A DNA stretch of 64,000 bases from Semisulcospira habei (Eukaryota; Mollusca; Gastropoda; Semisulcospiridae). Positions within the stretch are counted from its first letter, which is position 1, and every line of letters starts with the position of its first letter. The position numbers and the translations under genes were made by a program. The notes beneath the pieces are model-generated. The model worked only from the letters and a program-made list of their open reading frames with translations, did no database searches and was not told the origin of the DNA. Below, one piece after another: positions 11,120 through 22,300 of this stretch. Location of the stretch: NCBI GenBank assembly GCA_036245525.1, contig BTPG01000008.1:26402009-26466008 (forward strand). Direction: 5' to 3'.

Positions 11120-11215
11120 GAAACAAAACGATCACCTGTCATTAAAGACTGTCATTTAGGTGGCTACAGGAGGCACCTAAGATAGTCTTTAATTTCAGGC
11201 GATCTCTGACAAGGC
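11120..11215. repeat. Palindrome, singleton K
   Basis: CCTGTCATTAAAGACTGTC... pairs with ...GATAGTCTTTAATTTCAGG. GTGGCTACAGGAGGCAC lies at the loop. No related copy was found in the window. Confidence 0.7.
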
Positions 11216-11334
11216 GGAGTGGTCGGTCGGTCGCTGAGAACACTGAGGAGGGTACTCAGTGCGGTGTAAGAAGTCGGACGTACGTTTTACCCGGGAAACC
11301 ACCGATTTGCTTGCCGAACAACTGATCGACGGTC

Positions 11335-11386
11335 ATCAAGAGGCACAGATGTTCATGTGCACATGAAAATCTATGCCATTTGCAGC
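11335..11386. repeat. Short family C palindrome
   Basis: CAAGAGGCACAGATGTTCATG pairs with CATGAAAATCTATGCCATTTG. The GC-rich centre is missing. Confidence 0.65.
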
Positions 11387-11525
11387 TCAGTCCTGAAAGG
11401 GATGAACGCAAGACTGCGTAAATGTAGGTTTCAGGTTAAATCATGACATCGTGAGGATAAAATATCAATTCTCAGTTTAGATATATATATATATTCCTTG
11501 AGGTCTGCGCCTAGTCACAGTTCTG

Positions 11526-11636
11526 GAGTCGGATCCGTGATAGTTCAAGGGTGGTGTCGGAATAGCTTGGCGCCTGCAGGCGCCAAGCTATTTCGACACC
11601 ACCCTTGAACTATCATGGCCGATCCACATCTTGTCG
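11526..11636. repeat. Palindromic element, family A (GGTGGTGTC variant)
   Basis: GATAGTTCAAGGGTGGTGTC and complement flank AGCTTGGCGCC/GGCGCCAAGCT. Arms of about 50 bp are almost perfect. TTAA termini are not visible. Confidence 0.85.
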
Positions 11637-11814
11637 TAGCGTGTCAGGGTTTTTATGGGTCCGATACACAGCGCCTGACAGTTCGCAAATAATCCACATG
11701 GCGCGCTTAACCGATAACGCCGACTGACATGCGGGCCGATTTCGGGCGTTCTCTTTTGTGTATGTGTAGTGTTTGTGTGCTTTGTGGCAACGCATTTAGC
11801 CCCGACACGCTGCC

Positions 11815-12055
11815 GCCGCAGGAGTCGGACCGACCATGACAATTCAAGGGAGGGTAGATCCAGATTCCCCGCTTGGCGCCTGACTGACGACGCCAAACTA
11901 ACCTGGCACTACCCTTGAATTATCATGGTCGACCAAGATCAAGTGCCAAGGTATCCGTCACTACTGCTCTTGAATTACTGTGACATGGTCGATCCATATC
12001 CTGCAACTGGTACGTAGTCGTTAGATGATACTTCCAAAATGATTTGGGAATATGA
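11815..12055. repeat. Family A element, rearranged
   Basis: A left stem with CCGACCATGACAATTCAAGG pairs with TTGAATTATCATGGTCG at 11914-11932. A second partial right arm (GTGACATGGTCGATCC...CGTAGTCGTTAGATGATAC) follows, so right-arm sequence is present twice. Confidence 0.7.
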
Positions 12056-12109
12056 TGCGGTCGTGGGGTCAAAAACAACTGAAGTGGTCGGCGGCTGGGT
12101 CATATGGGG

Positions 12110-12540
12110 GCGGTCCGTGGCGCGGGGCCGGTCCGTGGCGCAGTGGTTAAGGCGCCTGCCACCAATGCCAAAGGTGCGCGGTTCGATACCGGGTTCCGGC
12201 GTTGGACTTTTCTCCTCTGGTAAGTGTCACCGTTAATTCGGGCGGACCGTCGGGGGTTCTTTCTCCCGGTACTCCGGTTCTTCCACCCCCCCCCCCCCCC
12301 ACTTTGGTACCGGTCTCAGGCCACTTTACTAATTTCAAATACAAGTGATCAAAAATCTCTGTAACTTCAGTAGCTGACTGGCCCTTCGTTTGTCTTGTAC
12401 TGTGTTTGTCTTAAATGGCGTAAATCCGTGTCTGTTTCGTGAGTGTGTGTGTTGGGTTTCAGGCGCGGCGCTTTGAGTCGATTTCCCCAAAATTGAGAAA
12501 AAGCGCCTATATAATAACGGTATTATTATTATTATTATTA
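12110..12540 (+). mobile_element. tRNA-derived SINE, family a
   Basis: The tRNA-like head has A-box TGGCGCAGTGGTTA and B-box GGTTCGATACC. The body contains TAATTCGGGCGGACCGTCGG, and the 3' end AAGCGCCTATATAATAACGG is followed by (ATT)n. The 3' end resembles the tail of the CR1/L2-type LINE at 50520-50568. A second copy is at 43553-43983 on the minus strand. The first bases of the head are duplicated (CGGTCCGTGGCGC twice at 12109-12142). Confidence 0.85.
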
Positions 12541-13204
12541 TATTTCTGAACTGGAATGCCCATGCCCCAGTGAAGGATTGTTTCCGCTGCCGATGACATT
12601 CTTATGGCGGCACGTGATAAAATTGAGTTGACAGCTACAGTAGTTATACTCTGTGTATGTCTGTGTGTATGCAGTTATGTCTAATATCGCGATCTCTACG
12701 GTCCCGAGACCTCCAGTCACATCCTTCAGTTGCCACTCACGGCAGTCCGGCTTCGCTGACAGAGTAATTCCGCTCTGTACTTGTTTGTCTATATTGAAAT
12801 CAATATCAATAAATTGTGTTGTAACGGTCTTTCTCATAAAGCGTGTTCGTCTTTCTCCGTTAGGTTCTTCTCTAATATCACGACCAGCAGACGAATATGC
12901 TAATCGTATTGACTGTCGGAATGACTGATCGATTGATTCAGTGAAAGAAACGGCGAATTTTACACTTGCCTATTTCGGAAAAAAGGGTATATTGATTGTG
13001 TTGTGACTGTCTTTTCTAAGCGTACTTCTTCCCTCGTTGGGTTATTCTCCGATTGTTTGCTTGGTTAGTGTTTTGGTGTTTATAATTTGCTGATTGGCCG
13101 GTTAGCGACGGGCCTGTGTTGCTCAGTGGTATTGGTACACACGGACCGGCTCTAGCACACCCACACACTCATGTGATTGCGGCGCTACAACCGAGAGCAA
13201 CCCC
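12541..13204. other. Intergenic sequence
   Basis: No gene recognised. Open frames on both strands here overlap one another and lack motifs and splice context. Confidence 0.45.
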
Positions 13205-13302
13205 AGTACTGAGCAAAATGTCTTGGGGCCCACGCCAGCCGCAGTGAGCCCAATGCGGCTGGCGTCAGTGGGCCTGAGGACTTTTGCTTACTCAGCATGT
13301 AC
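13205..13302. repeat. Palindromic element, family B
   Basis: AGTACTGAGCAAAATGTC / GACTTTTGCTTACTCAG ends, with CCCACGCCAGCCGCA / TGCGGCTGGCGTCAGTGGG inside. Confidence 0.8.
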
Positions 13303-13381
13303 CTGCTCTGCATGTCTCGACAGAAAATAACTTGCAATGTGTGTCGCCAGCCAGTCCGAATAGATAAATAAACCTAAGACA

Positions 13382-13595
13382 TTAACTCATTCTACCCCAT
13401 CACCGAAATCCCCAAATTTGGCCGTTGTCCTCTGAAGACTGCATTGCAGTGCAGGACACAGATCGACCATGATAGTTCAAGGGTGATGCCAGAATAGCTT
13501 GGCGCCCATAGGCGCCAAGCTATTCTGGCATCACCCTTGAACTATCATGGTCGATCCATATCTTGCTGTGGTGTGTCTGGGGTAGAATGAGTTAA
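13382..13595. repeat. TTAA-ended palindromic element, family A
   Basis: Complete copy with termini TTAACTCATTCTACCCC and GGGGTAGAATGAGTTAA, perfectly complementary over 17 bases. The inner stem is GATCGACCATGATAGTTCAA and complement around GGCGCCCATAGGCGCC. Confidence 0.9.
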
Positions 13596-13986
13596 GACGC
13601 CATCGAGCCGCGAAAAAGAAAGAGAACGAGAGACAGCCCAGATATCATTCCTACGTTAGAATAACCGTTTAGAAAATTGTTATTTTAACGTTTTCTTTCT
13701 AACGTCAATGCAGCGTTCGCAATCTAACGTTAGTCTAATAACCTTATTGTAATGTTTGCATTCTATCGCCGTTAAGGTAACTTAATTATGTTCGTTCGGA
13801 TTACCGCCATCTTAACGTTTCAATTAGTCACCTAAAATGGTTTAGAATGCACACGTTAAAAATTAGCAGTTCAAATGAGCAAAACTTGTAATGTAAACCT
13901 AACGTTAAAAAAACCCAACTAAAGCAAAACTAAAGCATGAGCGAATCATACGCTAACGTTATTATAACGTAGGACTGCTATCTGGG

Positions 13987-13987
<1 letters not shown>

Positions 13988-14033
<46 letters not shown>
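13988..14033. repeat. (GA)n microsatellite
   Basis: About 22 GA units. The preceding 13596-13987 contains dispersed AACGTTA motifs but no gene. Confidence 0.98.
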
Positions 14034-14037
<4 letters not shown>

Positions 14038-14170
14038 ATTGAATTGATTGAAACTTATTCTAAGGTGAAGACAGTAGACGCAGCCTTTTACACGTCGCTA
14101 TAACATTAAATAAATAACGCAGAAAGATACATGACAATAAATAAAATAAAAGAGACGATATAATAATAAT

Positions 14171-14721
<551 letters not shown>

Positions 14722-15054
14722 ACACAATGAAATGAAAATAAAACAAAAAAATAAACTCGCATTTTTGTGTTTAATAATCGCCTATTACACGGTATACAGC
14801 GGCCTTTAATTAACACGATCGAACAAAACATTTTTTGAAATTCCTTCTTTTTGAGTCATATTTTAAATATTTTTATTGCTAAGAAAAAATGCAAAACGAA
14901 AAATGAACAAACACAAATCGGTCGCTGGCAGTCCACGTCCAAAATATACTGGTATCCTCTCGGTCTGAAGGCGGCTTGAAGGCAATGTATGTGTACCGGC
15001 CTTTCATTTTGGAAGGTCCGAAATCACAGACCAGCACACATATGTACCGTACGA

Positions 15055-15150
15055 CCAGTGTAGGATGATAATACAAGGGTTTTGCCAGATTAGCTTGGTG
15101 CCATCAGGCGCCAAGCTAATCTGGCACCATCCGTGAATACGCGCCATATG
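15055..15150. repeat. Family A palindrome core
   Basis: GCCAGATTAGCTTGGTGCC / GGCGCCAAGCTAATCTGGC stem, with eroded outer arms. Confidence 0.8.
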
Positions 15151-15419
15151 CTGAAGCAGATTGTGACTCAACATTTAGGCGTGGCACAAATTTTGCATTA
15201 TTTTCCCGACTTTGAGATTTTCAAAACTCAGGCTCCATTCCCCCCAATCACCCCCCCCCCCCCCACACCAATCCCCTCCCCCCCTCCCCCCACCCCTTCC
15301 TTGTCACCTCCAGCTCAATGTTATTTGAACAAAAATGCCTCTAGGAAGAGATCGAAGGAACCTGTCGTGTTAAAAAAAAACTAAAACTTTACACATTCGA
15401 GACGTGCAGCAGTGCCGCC

Positions 15420-15482
15420 TATCCTGCCGTGAGACGGCCTTAGTCGCCTGCTTTGCGTTATACCCAAATAACTAACTCACAC
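15420..15482 (+). repeat. SINE 3'-end fragment
   Basis: GCCGTGAGACGGCCTTAGTCGCCTGC...ACCCAAATAACTAACTCAC. Same piece as 3862-3930 and 45190-45252. Confidence 0.6.
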
Positions 15483-15566
15483 TTTGCCGCGTATCGGGAC
15501 ACGGCACGTCTGGAATTAGTTAATATACATCGGTCAGTCCCTTTCGCCCATTTCGCCACAATAGCA

Positions 15567-16530
15567 GGAGGTGAATCAACCATGATAATTCAAGGGTAGT
15601 GCCTGATTCTCTCTTTCTCTGGTGGAAAAGCTGGACAGTACAGCCGTTGCGTATGAGATGGAAATCAGTGCAGAGAAGACCAAACGGATGACAAATAACA
15701 CCAGTGGCATTGGCACTGACGTCATGATTGGAAGCCAAAAACTGGAAACAGTTAATAAATTCAAATACTCAGGAGCCATTGTGACAGATGAGGGATCAAA
15801 ACCAGAAATACTGTCCAGGATTGCGCAGACAACAGTACTGACAAGATTGAAGACCATATGGAAGGACAGAAACATCACACTCTGCTCCAAGATCAGACTG
15901 ATGCGCTCCTTAGTCCTCTCAGTGTTCTTGTATGCCTGTGAGTCATGGACCCTCACAGCAGACCTTGAAACGAGGATACATGCCACTGAAATGAGATGTT
16001 TTCGAAGGCTGCTTGGCATTTCATACAGAGATCACATCACGAACTAGAAAGCGGGAAGCAGAATCAGGCAAGCCATCGGGCCCTATGAAGACCTATTAGC
16101 CATTATGAAAAAACGCAAACTGAAGTGGTATGGGCATGTCACGCGTTCAGCAGGGCTTGCCAAAACAATCCTGCAAGGCACTGTGCAAGGAGGACGAAGG
16201 AGAGGAAGACAGAGGAAAAGATGGGAGGACAATCTCAGAATGGACAGGACTCAGGCTGGGCGATACGCTAAGAATGGCAGAGAACAGAGACTGACAGAGA
16301 GGAATGGAGGGAGCTGGTTGCCAAGTCATCAGTGGTGCCCCAACGGTCGGCAAGACTACGGGATATAGGAATTTTTTTAAATAATTCTGATATAGATAGA
16401 TAGATAGATAGATAGTGCCTGATTGGCTTGGCGCCATCAGGCACGCCTGTTCTCAAATCAGGCGCCAAGCTAATCTGGCACTACCCTTGAATTATCATGG
16501 TCGATCCGTGTTCTGCAACTGATACATAGT
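15567..16530. repeat. Family A palindrome split by an RTE insertion
   Basis: The left arm (GTGAATCAACCATGATAATT... up to 15608) and the right part (from 16413: TAGTGCCTGATTGGCTTGG..., then the arm ending TCATGGTCGATCC) are separated by about 800 bp of LINE. TAGTGCCTGATT at 15597-15608 is repeated at 16413-16424 as target duplication, proving that the insertion entered an existing palindrome. Confidence 0.9.
15609..16412 (+). pseudogene. RTE-clade LINE 3' fragment (reverse transcriptase C-terminus)
   Basis: Encodes the region after the RT active site: ISAEKTKRMTNN (thumb region), RLMRSLVLSVFLYACESWTL, RCFRRLLGISYRDHI, then KLKWYGHVTRSAGLAKTILQ and GGRRRGRQRKRWEDN, all characteristic of RTE-type C-termini. 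A TAG stop after ITN (16046) and at least two frame changes downstream of 16240 inactivate it. It is 5'-truncated and ends in a (GATA)n tail. Flanking 12-bp duplication as described for the host palindrome. It is clearly different from the RTE pair at 55.9-61.4 kb. Confidence 0.9.
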
Positions 16531-16532
16531 CA

Positions 16533-16755
16533 TTAACCCCTTCCCTGCCACTGTAAGTACATTTTTGTTTTATGAAATCTTGGTTCATTTAACGCCCAAA
16601 AGCCAACACCGCCCAAGAAACATGGATACAAATTGGTCCCCGCAAGAGGCATAGATCCTCATGAGCACCCGCAGTCGCGAGTGCTCATGAGGATCCGCCT
16701 ATGTCTCTTGGAGTTGGATCGTGTTCACTTTTTTTCTGAGCAGTAAAGGGGTTAA
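16533..16755. repeat. Complete TTAA-ended element, family C
   Basis: TTAACCCCTTCCCTGCCACTG and CAGTAAAGGGGTTAA are the termini. The core foldback (about 16642-16712) is GCAAGAGGCATAGATCCTC with GAGGATCCGCCTATGTCTCTTG, with an extra CGCC in the right arm. The best model for the family C termini. Confidence 0.9.
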
Positions 16756-16845
16756 GTGACATCTCCTTGGGGCTAAATAGGTTAATGCTAAGAAGTAACT
16801 AACAAGAGGTGACTGCTTTTACCTCGGTTTAGCTCTTAGTCACTT

Positions 16846-17057
16846 TTAACCCTTTGAACCCCACGGGTGCATTTCCAAAATTTTGGAAATGTTACATAAC
16901 GACTAGGTACCAGAGTTGCAGGAGGCGGATTGGCCATGATAATTCAAGGGTAGTGCCAGATTAGCTTGGCGCCTGAAGGCGCCAAGCTAATCTGACACTA
17001 CCCTTGAATTATCATGGTCAGTCTCATGCTGTAAGTGTCGGGGCTGAAAAGGGTTAA
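16846..17057. repeat. Complete TTAA-ended element, family A
   Basis: TTAACCCTTTGAACCCC and GGGGCTGAAAAGGGTTAA. The foldback arms GATTGGCCATGATAATTCAA and complement surround GGCGCCTGAAGGCGCC. The left spacer is about 45 bp longer than the right, an asymmetry common to the family. Confidence 0.92.
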
Positions 17058-17292
17058 ACGATGCGAAGTAATAGATGGAAATTCGTAAAAACGAGACGCT
17101 CTTTCCTAAAAGCCCTAAACTGTATGCAAGATTTGTTAGTCAACATTGCTTTATTTTTTACAGGGCTGCTTCAACTGTTCACCCAGAAGCAGTCTTGGAA
17201 TTTGTCCGTGTCAGTATGTAAACTCGTAAACGTTGTCCATATTATTGTCGACAAACTGACATGTAGTTCTATCCCTTCCCTTGTCACGCCCG

Positions 17293-17360
17293 GGACATAG
17301 ACTGTCATCAGCCCCCCTGCAGCGGCATCGGCTCATGATAATTTATATCTATGCCCTCGG
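17293..17360. repeat. Degraded family C palindrome
   Basis: CATAGACTGTCATCAGCCCCCCTGC / GCATCGGCTCATGATAATTTATATCTATGCC, partly complementary. Confidence 0.45.
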
Positions 17361-17481
17361 TCACACATAATTATTCTCGCTAGAATAAGCTTATACGATT
17401 GTCGCCGCTTGTGCCCCAGTGTCGCAGGAGTCAAACGCGTCTCTTGAGACCCACTTTCGAATAGACTTTCTGGCCCGGTTA

Positions 17482-17578
17482 ACCCTCTGGTTGTTGGCAG
17501 TGCTTTTCGATTGTCGAGGAGACTCCTGCTGGGGGTCACCTCGACAAAACGCGCTACGGGCAACAGCCAAAGGGTTAA
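17482..17578. repeat. Palindromic element, family F
   Basis: AACCCTCTGGTTGTTGGCAGTGC pairs with GCTACGGGCAACAGCCAAAGGGTTAA. Inner TTTTCGATTGTCGAGG / CCTCGACAAAACGC. Relative of 30964-31053. Confidence 0.7.
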
Positions 17579-17673
17579 TGAGACAGTCCGTTGAGCAGAT
17601 CTCGAACGAAAACGGCCGATCCAGCTCCCGCTGTGGTGTTTTAACCCCCTAGTGCATACTGCCGCCGGTACCG

Positions 17674-17897
17674 TTAACCCACTCAGCCCTGACGCACTAC
17701 ACCAGGTGATGGGTCGACCATGATAATTCAAGGGTAGTGCCAGATTAGCTTGGCGCCTGTCGGCGCCAAGCAAATCTGGCACTGCCCTTGAATTATCATG
17801 GTCGATCCCCATCTCCTGCAACTGGTGCCTAGTCATTAGATGACGCCTCTGAAATCTGGGAAATACGGCTGCATGGTTGCATGCACAAGGAGGTTAA
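17674..17897. repeat. TTAA-ended family A element with hybrid right end
   Basis: Left terminus TTAACCCACTCAGCCCTGACG. The core foldback is complete. The right terminus is GGCTGCATGGTTGCATGCACAAGGAGGTTAA, which belongs to family H, suggesting recombination or nested insertion between two families. Confidence 0.8.
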
Positions 17898-18660
17898 TTC
17901 TTACTCTGTCACAGTAATTATAGTAGGGGAAACAAGTCACGTGAGCTTTTACAGCGAACCACACCTCTTGACTACAATATCATCAATAAATCTGTCTTAG
18001 GCAGAACTGCATCAGCAACATAACTGTCTCTGCCACATAATATGTTGTCACTACGGCTGATGTCATAGCGATATTACAACAACAAGAAAACTGTCACTTG
18101 AGCAAGCCATACTTCTTGAACAGAATTTCGATCATGTCCATAAATCTGTCACTGTGGCAGAACTGTCAACAGGTTTGTAACTTCAACAAAACTGTCACTA
18201 CAGCAGAACTGCCTCTTATACAAAGTATCTCTGCCGCAAAACTGCCTCTGCCGCAAAACTGCCTCTGCCACAAAACTGTTTCTTCAACAAATTGCTATGA
18301 AAGCGAAAGTCTTGTTGCGCAGGCATGCCGCGGCAGTTTCGTTGCAATTCAGCTTTGTTGAAGAGACAGTTTAGTTGAAGTAGATTAATTTTGTCCAAAC
18401 CCGTTCCGGGAGTACTCCCCAGACAAATGCACTCTGCGTATGCCACAAGTACACTTCTATTCAAATGAGATACTAATAAATTGTTATTTTAAAGCGACAG
18501 TCTTGTTGCGCAGGCATGCCGCGGCAGTTTTATTGCAGTAGTTTTGTTGAACAGACAGTTTAATTGAAGTAGCTTTGTCCCAACCCGCACCGTTTGTAGG
18601 AACACCCTAGACAGATCCACTCGAGGAGTACGCCACAAGTACACTTATATTCGCATCTCA
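17898..18660. repeat. AACTG(C/T)-rich minisatellite and a ~190-bp tandem duplication
   Basis: Between 18050 and 18290 the phrase AACTGCCTCTGCC(G/A)CAAA and variants recur. Then CTTGTTGCGCAGGCATGCCG occurs at 18311 and 18500 as the start of two diverged copies of a unit of about 190 bp. A palindrome with GGAGTACGCCACAAGTACAC arms follows at about 18625-18700. TTTATT at 18529-18534 is a possible AATAAA signal for the SDR gene on the minus strand. Confidence 0.7.
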
Positions 18661-18792
18661 TTTGAATAGAAGTGTACTTGTGGCGTACTCCCCGAGTGTG
18701 TCCGGGGTGTACGGTACTCCTGAAAACTCTCCCCGAGTGTGCACGGGGTGTACGGAACTCCTGAAAACTTTCACCATAAGTCACTCCGTCTG

Positions 18793-19041
18793 TTATTGCG
18801 ACTTAAATGAAAATTGTCTCTTGAATTCCCTCAGCGATCCTTGTCGCAAGAGTTCCCGCTGCGACTCCTGTCTCTTGATGAGCTGGGGCTTGACCTTGGG
18901 CGACGTCGTGGAGAAGATCTTGTCCGTCCACGATGTTGGGAGGTAGGAGAGGATCTCGCTGCGGATGTAGCTGCCCCAGTACGGCACGTAGCGGTGGCGG
19001 GGAGTTTCCGCGCGTACGGCCAGCTCCATCTGCCCTATCAC
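18793..19041 (-). CDS. SDR gene, exon 6 (C-terminus)
   Basis: Encodes residues 302-383, [20 protein letters not shown] then [13 protein letters not shown] and a Ser/Arg/Gln-rich tail. The acceptor is CTGTCCTTCAG|GTG in phase 0. The [21 protein letters not shown] stretch corresponds to the conserved C-terminal RYxxG...LxxLP region of the family. Confidence 0.92.
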   Translation of the reverse strand: MIGQMELAVRAETPRHRYVPYWGSYIRSEILSYLPTSWTDKIFSTTSPKVKPQLIKRQESQRELLRQGSLREFKRQFSFKSQ

Positions 19042-19257
19042 CTGAAGGACAGCGGACAAGAGACAGCATGAGTAAGGCAGACAGACTACAAAACTGGAGA
19101 GTGTTGGTCACTGAAAAACGGACGCTGAACTGAAAGACTGGACAGAGATTCAACTGTGGGGAATGGGGGGAGGGGGGGGGGTCTCATGAAGATCTGTCTT
19201 TTGCATTTTATTTTCACTTTCTTGGTCTCACGAAGGGATATCGTTCATTGTGTTCCG

Positions 19258-19332
<75 letters not shown>

Positions 19333-22300
19333 GGGTGAGGGGGGGGGGAGATGGCCTCATAAAGATCGTTGTTTTCATTCCTACGTCACACGACCAATCC
19401 CTTTAACGCAAACTGTCCCACATGGCCGAGCTACAAAAACCCTTGTAGCGACTAATGGCGGACTTTTTGTATCCCGCTGTATGAAGCATTATGACCTCGT
19501 TTTCGACTCTCAAGTACCAGCTTTGTTCGACAAAAAGAGCAAAACACACGCCAAACAACAACATAGACTTCGCATTGTTCGTAACAATACGCACTCGAGA
19601 GTTGTTTTAAAGACGACAACATCCAGTTTTGCACAATATTCTCCGTCGAAACTCTTGAGACTTAAAATAAAGCAAGTCTTCCCCGGATCGAAAATGGCGG
19701 CGCACCCAGGTCACCGTCGATCGTCGCTTCAATGCCGAACATAAATTCTGAACTACTTTTTTAGTGATAGACAATTGGAAAAACACGTACTCTCTGTTAA
19801 ATCGCATTAGGCTCTGACAATATATAGACAGTGCAGCTCGAATAACGCTTTCCAACAGTCAAATTAAAATTGAGAAGCTGCCAGCAAGAGCGGCCATGTT
19901 TGCGCATGCTCGTGACCCCTTGCAACTGCAGGGGCTCGCTCAGAACAAGTATTTAGGTCAGCTATAGGAGATGCCACAGACGGTCGAAGTTTAATCTACT
20001 TGTCTAATTTTACGAAATTAGCGGCGGAATGAAAACAAATACGTTATTGGTAACTGGGGTTTGCTGCACGGACCGTTGTAGGCCTGACTCCGCATATGGG
20101 CCCCAGTGTTTCGTGGTAATTGAGCGCCTAACCCCGGCTATGGCGTAAGTGCTCGCACTTGAGACCGTAATCGCGGCCGGCTGCTCCGCTGTCCTTTTAC
20201 TGACCAAGTGTACACGCAAACCGAGTGCAGGAGTTGTACAGTGCTATTCTTAGCTTTACGCGCTCGTAGCTCAGTTTTGACTCGGACTTTTTCCATTTTT
20301 AAGTTTCTCTTCATCGGCGATGCCGCCATTGTTGTATACATATGGCAACGCCATAGCAGCCAAAACTCTCCTTCCCAACTTGAATTAAGTCAACAAAGAA
20401 CACATAATACATTTCCCAAATATATATATTATATCAGTTCAAGAAAATAGAGGTAAATGAAACCTGCAGGCAGATATTAATCACTAAAGGTTTCAAGTCG
20501 GCAAAGCGATCCGGCTGTTGCCATTGCTAACGACGCTGTCCGACATTTTGTTTTTACTCTCCTCTCACGACTTTTTAAAAAATTTGATATCAAGTATGGC
20601 AATTGTTATTATACTGCAGTATTTTGTTTAAGGTGAAATATTTTTAAAAAATGTTTCAATATAAACATTTTATTTAAAATGCTTAGAATGATCTACAGTT
20701 GCTACAATACTTTGGCTTTGAGTGTACGTGTAGTTTTAGTGTTGTTTGGCTGCCTCACATGGTGCATGTGTAAGATGCCAGACCAGAACTGAACTGTGCA
20801 TGGCTGTAAGGGCTCATACACTTTTTAGAGTAACCAGGCAGTTACAACTTTCGGCTTACACATGTGAGCAATCGAAAACCGACATTCCACACGGTTTCTT
20901 GAGCGGCTAGCCGCTCGATCACTAACTAGCCAAACTCTTTCTGGTACTCTATGACTAGAAAATAGAGGTAAATGAAACCTGCAGGCAGATATTAATCACT
21001 AAAGGTTTCGGAACCTTAAAGAGACATGAAAGTATATGCCGGCCACATACACACTGCCGCCGGTTTCATTATTGCACTGATGTGGAAAGTGCTCTCTGGT
21101 ACGCTACAAGGGAACAGCAGAACTAAATAAAATGGACAGGCAGAGTTAAATCACTGTAGATTTTTGACCTTACGAAGAATCATTTTAGGTATATGCCGCC
21201 GATTTGTTCCCTGCAGCTCTGTACAGTTTTCCATCCTGCCCCGCTTTGCCCGAAAGGAATAGATTCACATTAGCCTCTGATGTCCAAGGGGCTCGTGAGA
21301 TCCAGCTGTTTATGACAAACATAATCTCCTCCTGCTGTCCCTTTCAATGCGGGAGATTCAGGCAGTTGTGGACGGCTTACAGTTTTCCGTCCTGCCCAGC
21401 TATGCCCGAAATGAATAGATTCACATTAGCCTCTGATGTCAAAGGGGCTCGTGAGATCCAGCTCTTTATGACAAACGTACTTTTAAATGCGCGAGCTGCA
21501 GGTTGTGGACAGCTTTAAGATGGCTTTGTGTCAGTTGTGTGTTGTAGTGTGAAGGGAGACAAAATACACTCAAACAAAAGTAATTTATCAATAGCTGACC
21601 ATTTAAAGCATTCTAAATAAAACATTTGATTGTAAACACGTCAAAACATTGTTACAAGTTTCCTGGCAATATAGCAATAGATTATCAATTTCAACAGTAT
21701 CACATTTATATTTTTAAAAAAAAACCCAAAGAGAGTAAAACCAAGATGTCGGACCGCGTCGTTAGCAATGGAATCAGCGATCGCTTTGCCGACTTGAAAA
21801 GCTGAGAAATTTTAGAAAGGGAGGCCTCAGAGTAAAAATAGACTGTACAGAGACCCCCGGAAAGGGTTGGGAATTTGTTTACAGTACACATAAACACGCC
21901 GGCACGACCAGGGAGCGATAAAGCGGCAGCGGCGAGCTGTTAAAGCGGCCGAGGCGTTGACAGTTTCTGTCGTTATGTTGAGGTAAGAGGCAGTCTGGCA
22001 CCAGATTCTAGTGAGGCCTGTACTAAAATTTCCTGTACTATGGCTGGTCACATCAAGCCATCGTTAAAAAACAACAAAAACAAACAAACAAACAAACAAA
22101 ACAAAGACAAATATCTCAGTGCAGTAGCAGAGCCGAGTAGAACTTGTACAAGGGCTGTACAACTAAGCGGGCAGTCGAAAACGCGCTTTCTATATTTCTC
22201 TGTTGTAGGGGGATAGTCACTGTCAGTGCGCGCACTTGGAGCCAACCGGATCCAACCACGCAACATCCAGATCTGGAGCTGATACCCCTACGAAAACGCT

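Noticed and set aside
12130..12205. Functional tRNA gene
   Set aside because: A and B boxes are present, but acceptor and anticodon stems do not pair well and the sequence continues into a SINE body with a second genomic copy.
16533..16755. Hairpins as transcription terminators or microRNA precursors
   Set aside because: The genome is eukaryotic, so rho-independent terminators do not apply. The copies are a repetitive transposable family with TTAA ends. Specific microRNA function cannot be claimed for any copy.
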